Under the pieces are notes generated by a model. That model saw only the letters and a program-made list of their open reading frames with translations. It was not told the DNA's origin and ran no database searches. A stretch of 64,000 nucleotides of DNA from contig CM056553.1 of assembly GCA_029721515.1 (NCBI GenBank), positions 6,330,349-6,394,348 of the forward strand, written 5' to 3'. Position numbers and translations under genes: made by a program. Every line of letters begins with the position of its first letter. Position 1 is the first letter of the stretch. The DNA is from Synanceia verrucosa. Lineage: Eukaryota > Chordata > Actinopteri > Perciformes > Synanceiidae. This document shows positions 57,137-64,000 of this stretch, piece by piece.

Positions 57137-57917
57137 ATACTGGTGGTTTCAAAAAGAAGTCAGTTTCTATTAAAGTCTATGGGAAAATGATCCTTTTCTC
57201 CCCTGGTGTATTACGTTTGTAAACACAGTGTGAATGATCAGTTTAAATAATGTTTTAATACGTCAGGGTGTCCATTTACTGAATTCTGGTCAAATATATG
57301 GTTAAAAAAAAAAAACATAAATCTTTGGGGCGTGGCTACAGTGTGATTGACAGGTCTCTGCTGTCATTACATCCTGAAGAGGAGCAGCTCTGATGGTCTG
57401 AACTCTCAGCTCATGTTTTCTTCATCTGAGGAGACAATGACACGGTTTACCGGTAAGTAATGTTATGTTGAGCCACAATTAACATTCCAGTTAATATCAC
57501 TGTTCATGTGAATAATGGAGGCTTGTCTCTAACCAAGATAGCTTGCTATTGCTAGCATAGCTGATAACATAATGGTTGCTATGCTAACAGTATCGGTACT
57601 AGTACCATTACCAGGCTGCTAACCTGTGTTGCATGTGTTAATGTGATGCTAACATTAGCTCCACACTCGATTTAAAAAAAAAGTAAATGGGAACAAACGT
57701 CACAACGTACAGTAACACTACTTTGAGGAGGACCACTTCTTCACAGACAGGAAGGTAGACATAAACAGAGATATATATTACACCGGTACCGTTAGCATAG
57801 CAACCACTATGTTATCAGCTAAGGCTAGCACTAATGCTAACGTAAGCATTAGCAAGCTAGCTTGGTTAGAGATGAGCCTCCGCTTTGTTGAACAGATCCC
57901 AGGGGTGCCCAGAGGAG

Positions 57918-57930
57918 TTCCCCCTGCTGG
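57918..57930 (-). promoter_or_regulatory. CTCF-like core in right TIR, weaker
   Basis: On the minus strand it reads CCAGCAGGGGGAA: the same first eleven bases as the left site, but without the final GCG. It faces the left site in convergent orientation. Confidence 0.3.
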
Positions 57931-57948
57931 CTGTTAGAAAGAATGCAG

Positions 57949-59521
57949 TTTTTTTTCTGGATCAACTTGAAGTACAGCAAGTTGTCAAGGAAATAGGCCA
58001 ACAATTGATTTGATTTGTCAAGATGGTTTCAGGCTTTTACATGTTGTTTTTTGTTGTCTTTTTGTCACTGATTGTAATGTGTTGCTCCTGTATGTGGTAG
58101 TATTTCTATACGAGTGTGGTCAAAGAACATAAAAATATGTAAATGCACATCATCTACAGCGAGTAGAGAGGCCCTTCAAACCAGTTCATAGACAAGCTGT
58201 GAGCAATGGGAGTGTGTGTGTGTGTGTGTGTGTGTTTTATGTTTATACATGTTTTTTAGCTGGAAAATATTCTTACGACATGTTATCATTAATATAACTC
58301 AAATGTGTGCTGTCCATCACATCACTATGATATAATTAAGAGAACAGTTTGTGTATGAAAAAGGTCTCCCAGGTGATAAATGTATCAGCTTGAGGGTTTG
58401 AATAAACCAAATCTTCTATAAAAGCAGACACCACTGTCATGTGAACAATAAGCACACCGGAGGCTATAAGTGCAATTAGTCCCATGTTAACATTCACACT
58501 GGCTGATAATTTTGCCAGCAGGCTAATTATCTTGCTACAGTGGAGGAGCCAGGTTTCTGATAGGAGTTTTTCAAGCTGCAACTTGTAGCACAGCGTGAAA
58601 AACAAAAATAATACTCCAAATGAACCCTATCGGTTGAATACGGGAGGGTTTTTTTTCTTACATTCATCATGACATGCAATGACGGCCCAAAATTTAGTTG
58701 ACACAAGATTAATAAAACAACAAAATCTGTATTTATTTCAGGTTTGACACAATGATTCCTGGTCTGTTTGTTCCTGTGACTTTGTGTCTTGTGTTTATTT
58801 GTAGATTTAGATATAGAGTCTGAAAGCAGATAACATTACACATTGTGCTTGCCCTCTATTGGCTAGTTATTCTTTGCTGGTCAAACCCAAAAGCAAATGT
58901 TTGGATTTTACTTGCCCATCCCTTATACTGCACTGACAGAAGCACTGTCCATATAGATCTCCAGCCCTGCGTCAACATGAGCTCTTAGCTGGATTGAGCA
59001 GTGGGAGGGTCAGCGGATCAATATTAAGACCATCATGTTTTCTGTATAAAACACTCATTGATTCAGAAGATATTAATAGTTTATCAGTTGTTTGTTTTAA
59101 CAGAACTTTCTCAATCTACTTTTAATTATGTAATGTAACTTTTCATAAATGGCCACTAGTTAGCTGTCAAACCCAGGAGCATTGTCTTCCCAAGCTGAAC
59201 CAGACATGTTATCTGCACAGAAGCTCATCCTTAGCCTGGAGCTACTCTTGTTGGGTTTAATAGCAACCTGCCTTTTTCTACGGTTTGATGGACATCCCCA
59301 GGTGTTTGAGTGGCTCAAGGGTGCGGCGGTCCTTTTTAGTACAGGCTGTTCCATTGTTGTACTCCAGTGAAAACAGTGCTTTGTAAGCACATGATAGGCC
59401 TTGGGCTGGTACAATTATACTGTGGTGATTTCCCCTTGATTGTGTTTATTGATGATTTTTCATGCACTAAATGCTGTCACTTTACTTGAATAACTTCAGA
59501 TTATAAACTCATGCTGTATGC
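57949..59521. other. Non-coding, with (GT)n tract
   Basis: AT-rich unique sequence with (GT)n at 58211-58235. The 89-codon minus frame at 58336-58605 is hydrophobic but resembles no known protein. The paired frames at 59160-59414 (minus) and 59182-59370 (plus) overlap on opposite strands. Confidence 0.5.
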
Positions 59522-59929
59522 TTGGGGTGTAGGTGGGTATTAGCACAGACTTCACAATACGATACGTATCGCAAAAATTGAGACACAATACGATATATAT
59601 TATTGCAATATTGTGATATATTGTGATATATATTGTGCAATATTCTACATAGTTCACTGAGAAATTTAAAATGCAGCTTAAAATACAAGTTGTATATGTG
59701 TATGTACATATATAGGGACATAAAATATGTGACATATACATGTATTTCTACACAGATGTACATACATATATACACATACATATGAGGGCTCTCGAAGATA
59801 CCGCATTAACGTGATTAATCAAAACATGACTTTTTTGGGGGAAAAATCAATCTACAGAAATTAAAAATCAATATTCAGAAGAAAAAGTGTCACAATATAT
59901 TGCCATATTCATATTTTTTTCCACCCCTA
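59522..59929. mobile_element. hAT-like MITE, near-perfect TSD
   Basis: Flanked by CTGTATGC (59514-59521) and CTGTATAC (59930-59937), 7 of 8 identical. The ends TTGGGGTGT and CCACCCCTA are inverted partners at 7 of 9 positions. The interior shares CACTGAGAAATTTA and AAAATACAAG with the 173-bp element at 12022. At 408 bp it has no transposase frame; the minus frames at 59496-59781 are by-products. Confidence 0.75.
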
Positions 59930-59937
59930 CTGTATAC

Positions 59938-60540
59938 TATCAATCAGAGGCAATTTGTCTTCACAGGCCAACATTTTACGGCCATGGGCTTCATTAAATA
60001 CCTTTCACACAAAGGTGTGCACAATTAGTACCTTGTCTTTGTGCCAAACTAGGTCATTTGACCTGTCTGATGATAATTTACAGTTTGAGTAGTGGTAAGA
60101 AAAATATTATTTGAATTGAATTTGATTTTTTTTTTCCCACTCTGCTCTTGTGTATTTTTGTTGTCTGTGGCTCTGCAAGCACTGCTTATTGTTTAGAATA
60201 TTTTTTTTAAAAACTACAGTGATACATTCGTGGTGGGTAGATTTAAATATGCCTCAGCCAAAGTTTATTTACAGCAAGTACAATCTTTTCCAAACCACAC
60301 TGTAGTTCCAAAATGGCAATGTGAAAGCAAACTGTGTTACTCAACGTAATGAAGTGTCCAGTATCAGCCTTCTTGTCTGGCTCTGGAGGTGATCAGACGC
60401 GAAGTATTTACAACATTAAAAGCTATAATGGAAAAAATAATAAATTGTCGTGTTCAATTAAGAGCTCCCACCAGGACTCCATTAAAATTTTGTTCTGCAG
60501 AAAAAATCTAGTCTTATCTAGTCTATAAAGTTTCTTTGGA
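59938..60540. other. Non-coding, AT-rich
   Basis: AT-rich unique sequence with T runs near 60125-60138. No feature recognised. Confidence 0.5.
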
Positions 60541-60780
60541 CAAAAACATCCAATGCATGTAATGCAAATCCAAATTATCATATTCTTTCCCATCAGTGAG
60601 ATCAGCAGTCCTTTTTACGGCATTAATTAGCAGGATGATCACATGTGATGACTGGACATCAGGCCAGGTCATTAAAGATTAATGTATACCTGTGGGACAG
60701 AGCTGCTTTGTCGTTACAAGTCTGTGAATTCTGGGAAACCTTAAGTGGGGGAAATGTCTTTGTGTAATCCCTGGATTAGC
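60541..60780. promoter_or_regulatory. Candidate conserved non-coding block
   Basis: Repeat-free with AT-core words (GGCATTAATTAGCAGGATG near 60619-60637) and even composition. Inference only. Confidence 0.32.
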
Positions 60781-61135
60781 ATAGCAACCAGCTAATGGCC
60801 AAGAATGGATGCCCTTCTTTCAGTTTCTGTGTCCATTTGACCTGAGGCAGCATGGTGGGTGGACCGGTTAGAGAGACGGATGTCTTAGACCACCAGATGC
60901 TACATGGAGGCTTTAGAGGAGGAGGTGGGCGACACCGTCCAGCTGGGACTCGTCTCCACATGATGTTACCTTTGGTTCCAATGTTTAAAAAAAATACACC
61001 ATACAATGGAGGAATTTACTGTTTATTGCAAAATGAACTAAATGAGAAATATTCAGCTTTATCTGTCTGTCCTCCTAGATCTGGAAAAATAGGAGGGAAT
61101 ATTCCTGTGAGTCCAATAATTCTGCATTACATACT
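60781..61135. other. Unique, undetermined
   Basis: Frames on both strands (60776-61006 minus, 60852-61145 plus) have no recognisable domain. A GGAGGAGGTGG word near 60916-60926 is purine-rich. Confidence 0.4.
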
Positions 61136-61139
61136 GAAG

Positions 61140-61640
61140 TGTTAAGTCAACTGCATGCAAATTTGTGGTCAAACTCTGCTGTGATCTGGCACCCTCGGCC
61201 CAGAAAACTCAAATAAGCGGCCTCTCGAGTTTTCTCACTTGAGTCGTCAAATGCTCCGAGGGTTTTCATCACCAATCACCACACTGATCTTTTCGCATTC
61301 ACGCAAAACCAACAGAAAAAAAAGAATATGACAGTTGGATCATAGCTGCCCACAAACGATGCCTCAAGGCTTGAAGTGTGAGTTCGACCAAGCGTAAAAC
61401 GTCAGACGGGGAGCTTCCAGGGAACGCTTGTTGGCAGGACAAAGTGGAAACCTATCTTCATGTGAGGGGAAAGGGAGAGGACGTTTGGTTTGTACTTTGC
61501 AGTTTGTGGATGGCTCAGCGTTCCTCTCAAATGTCATCCAAGACAGTCTCGCAACACTTTGACCAGAAACAGGATTGTAGCCTGTATTTATATATAGCCG
61601 GGTGATTATTTATGTACCTGCCATGAATTTTCACTCAAGC
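61140..61640. promoter_or_regulatory. Candidate conserved non-coding block
   Basis: Repeat-free, balanced to GC-richer, CpG present. The 75-codon plus frame at 61378-61605 matches nothing. Proposed from composition. Confidence 0.3.
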
Positions 61641-62375
61641 TCTCCATGTACCAAAACCTCCCACATCTCCCCCAAAACCAGATGGAACAAGGCAGAGTAA
61701 CCGCAAGAAGCAGCAGACTCTCCAGATTCTCCCTTTTCCTGAGTTATAAATTCACCATAAGCTGTGCTAAATTATACTTGTGAATCTAAAGGCTGAGGTT
61801 TGTTTGTGAGAAGCTCTATGAGAATAAACACTGCAATCCTTTTTTAAGACCTCAATCAGTCGTATCGGGTAGTAGGCTGGATTTGCATGATAAAAAACAA
61901 TCAAATTTGTGGTTTTGACAGACGACTGCTCATGGTATCCGGCACCGCCTGCTTTTCACAGCTAATGCATTATCCACGACTGCAAGAGCAGCATCATACA
62001 CTGGCTTCAGAATCCATTAATAGTACATTCCTATTGAAAAAAAAGAAATCTCAAGCACCGTAATGTTACTCCATCAGCTTATCCTGTTTCAGCAAAGCAA
62101 CGCAGTGCGCTGAAAATACACCATCGCTGACAGAGAGAGCCTAATCCAGTGATTGGTTTTACCTTATCACACAACTTAAGGAGTGTACACTTCTAAGCTG
62201 CCGGATTGAACCTCTGTTCGATACAGGTTTGCAAAACTGAATCTGTTGAGCCTCCAAGATTTGATATGGGTATTTAAAGCTCTGCACGGCATTAACCGCG
62301 GAGCACAACAAATAGCCTGCCTTTTAACAGGGCTAGGGAATCCCGGGGCCAGTTGGGATGCAAATTGAAATGATC
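61641..62375. promoter_or_regulatory. Candidate conserved non-coding sequence
   Basis: Continues the unique run with AT-core words and an octamer-like ATTTGCAT (61881-61888). No repeat was seen apart from one A run at 62037-62045. Function is inferred. Confidence 0.28.
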
Positions 62376-62515
62376 CAAGAGTGGATTGAGAAGGTGAGGG
62401 TGGGCTCGGATGGGGCTGAGGAGGGTGGATGTGGGAGTGGTGAGGAAAGAGGGCTGCAGTAGGAATGTGGGAATGGAACGGGGTGGTATGAGGGCTTGCG
62501 GTGAGGTTCTGAGGA
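62376..62515 (+). other. G-rich stretch with possible G-quadruplex
   Basis: The plus strand is purine/G-rich. Four G runs at 62398-62400, 62402-62404, 62412-62415 and 62423-62425 with loops of 1, 7 and 7 bases fit the G3N1-7 quadruplex pattern. The 111-codon minus frame at 62333-62668 is proline/serine-rich because of this composition. Confidence 0.6.
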
Positions 62516-62800
62516 GTTAGCTGTGATTAGCCTCAAAGACTTGAGTGACAACAGTTTAGCAACGAATAGCAGCGGAAAAATGCAACTGCCACCATGCTCG
62601 AGCCCACCTCCTCCTCCTCTCTCCACCAGAAGGGTGACAGTCATTTTGGTCGGCAAACAGCGGATCACCGCTCAACCCTCTTCTGTTGATGTGTGTGTTT
62701 TAGCTGGTGTATGTTCCAGTTTGACTGTCAACAGTCCAAGAGAGGCAAATTAATGCCCGAGTTACATTCAGCATCAAAATTTTATCCTGAATTATATTCT
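62516..62800. other. Unique, undetermined
   Basis: Mixed unique sequence. A 76-codon plus frame at 62523-62753 has no recognisable domain. Confidence 0.4.
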
Positions 62801-63310
62801 AATGATGTAAAAATCAACAATGTCAATTAAGATTTGGCCTCAGGCCTTCGTCATACGACAAGGCAGCATGAAGATATAATTTTTCAGTTTAATCGCTGAT
62901 CGTAAAATCGCTGTGGCAGAGGATATTCCTCCGCGGACAGGCAGACAGACTGAGTTGAAAGCATGCTGGCAAATGTTGGGAGAGAAACAGAGTTTAAACG
63001 ATACGTGCTAATCAAAGCCATGCAGTGCCTTGGCCAGAAGAAACGGCAGCATCCGTGCAATGGAACCGCAGTATGAGTCGCGCATGCTTACTTCGTTAGG
63101 TACGCAGTCTGTGGACCAGAACATCTGACACCACTAGAACAAATGGGATTATTTTGATTCAAAAACGGCATCGTGTTGGCACCTACAGCGGAGCCGCCAC
63201 CAGCCGCCAAAACACTCACCGGCTTCTTTTCAATGTCAACTTTCAGACAGCCGTTTTAATCGCCAGTGCCATTATACAGTGTAAGAATGGGCCTGTGATG
63301 TCATCACATG
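62801..63310. promoter_or_regulatory. Candidate conserved non-coding block
   Basis: Repeat-free, balanced, CpG-richer at 63010-63210. Proposed from composition only. The 73-codon plus frame at 63154-63375 ends in the CA tract. Confidence 0.3.
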
Positions 63311-63322
63311 AGCAGCGTACCT

Positions 63323-63324
<2 letters not shown>

Positions 63325-63358
<34 letters not shown>

Positions 63359-63372
63359 GCACACACACACAC
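63325..63372. repeat. (CA)n microsatellite
   Basis: About 23 CA units with one GCGC interruption near 63356-63360. Confidence 0.95.
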
Positions 63373-63895
63373 TAGGCTCATTAATTTGTCAAGCAGCCAC
63401 TGACTGATGATAAAAGAATGTAACCTGCTTGCTCTTCATCACGGTTAATTAAAAAAGGATAAATTAACAGTGTGGACATGAAAAGAAAGAGACTTCCCCC
63501 CATTGACCCTGTTAATCAAGACTGGAATGATCAGCCTAACTGGGATTTAATTGCCTTCTGCTGTTTTCTTCCAGCAATAATTTGGTTTGCATTGGCTACG
63601 CTGTGCCACTGTAGTAAGCCAAGCCCTGTTGGCCCATTAAAAGCTAAGGCACTCTGTTTTGGTGGGTGCGGGGGTATAGAGGGGTGGGAGTGATGGCAAC
63701 GCACACAGTGTGACTCATGATTGGGAGTCCATGGAAGTCAATGTAAGACTATAAAGAAAGCAGCTTCCCTCTCTAGGGTGTGGTGAGGTTTAAGGGCTTT
63801 TACATACAACTTTAAAGAGCCCAAGTTTTAAATCCTAGGATATACTGTTAAATCACATGGGAGGCTTATTGTTTTCAAGGCTTCACATATAAGCA
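63373..63895. other. Non-coding, possible repeat
   Basis: The part at 63425-63660 is balanced and might be conserved. GAGTCCATGGAAGTCAATGT (63726-63745) is a word common in fish dispersed repeats, but no element ends were found. Confidence 0.4.
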
Positions 63896-63898
63896 CCG

Positions 63899-64000
63899 TT
63901 AACCCTCGAAATGCCATTGAAGCCAGTCCGGTGTATGCTCATTATAGAGTATGAGCAATCATCAGGAGGGCAGGTGTCAGTGAAATGCCTTTGTGTCCGA
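63899..64000. other. Possible start of a TTAA-type element, cut by window end
   Basis: The word GTTAACCCTCGAAATGCCAT near 63898-63917 loosely resembles the left end of the TTAA MITE family (TTAACTCTTTGAGTGCCA). The window ends before any other landmark, so this is only a hint. Confidence 0.2.

Larger units (their letters stand above)
57106..57948. mobile_element. TIR element with internal fold-back and CTCF-like ends
   Basis: The 29-bp ends are inverted repeats (25 of 29 positions), each with CCAGCAGGGGG. Inside, arm one at about 57517-57599 and arm two at about 57786-57881 are near-reverse complements sharing TAACCAAG, GCTGATAACATA and TGGTTGCTATGCTAAC. Its left part (AGTCTATGGGAAAATGA near 57174) is a common fish repeat word. 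The length is 843 bp with no coding frame. It joins the repeat at 56640-57060 directly and may be one compound element. Confidence 0.8.

Noticed and set aside
58336..58605. Hydrophobic 89-codon minus frame, possible membrane protein
   Set aside because: Hydrophobicity follows from T/A-rich codons; no family resemblance and no gene context.
1..64000. CRISPR arrays, phage or bacterial operons
   Set aside because: No regularly spaced repeats with unique spacers, no ribosome-binding-site-led frames, and repeat content is that of a fish genome.

Overview
The window reads as non-coding vertebrate DNA, most likely from a ray-finned (teleost, probably percomorph) fish. Four things point that way. 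There are many dinucleotide microsatellites of the CA/TG and TA type. There are tRNA-derived SINEs of the kind common in fish. Several short non-autonomous DNA transposons match fish repeats that I recognise from memory. No stretch has prokaryotic gene density. I found no protein-coding exon, RNA gene, CRISPR array or origin that I can defend. The longest open frames (about 100-160 codons) show no recognisable domain, and several are translations of microsatellites or of copies of the same repeat. The simplest reading is an intergenic gene desert or part of a very large intron. The sequence alone cannot name the neighbouring gene.

Layout. Positions 1-6.3 kb are mostly unique sequence, AT-rich in parts. 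From 6.4 to 12.2 kb there is a SINE (6364-6570), a (TA)n tract, and three short hAT-like elements (8335-8614, 10004-10621, 12022-12194), each flanked by a perfect 8-bp target duplication. From 14.5 to 15.1 kb is a dense unique block, followed by a terminal-inverted-repeat element (15279-15721). From 17 to 22 kb are two copies of a TTAA-flanked MITE family, one inserted inside an older repeat, and a fold-back element. From 23 to 31.6 kb the sequence is largely unique, with several GC-richer blocks that may be conserved regulatory sequence, a CTCF-like site near 25030 and a CRE/E-box overlap at 26474. From 32.7 to 36.5 kb lie another dispersed repeat, a MITE, a SINE and a fourth perfectly flanked hAT element.

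From 36.9 to 41.5 kb the sequence is unique and dense, especially 38960-40560. From 41.6 to 45 kb are AAT/ATT tracts, an old repeat copy, a degenerate telomere-like stretch, a hairpin and a local duplication. From 46.7 to 54.1 kb is the main repeat cluster: two fold-back copies, two TTAA MITEs, one TIR element and a LINE-type 3' end with a (TTATC)n tail. From 54.4 to 56.5 kb the sequence is unique again. From 56.6 to 57.9 kb is a repeat followed by a fold-back element whose two ends both resemble the CTCF core motif. From 60.5 to 63.7 kb is a final run of unique blocks with a possible G-quadruplex and a long (CA)n.

How it works together. There are no genes to connect. The unique blocks are candidate enhancers or other conserved non-coding elements, but only by composition and absence of repeats; no alignment was available. 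The firm results are structural: target-site duplications, terminal inverted repeats, nesting, copy number of small transposon families, and self-complementary tracts.
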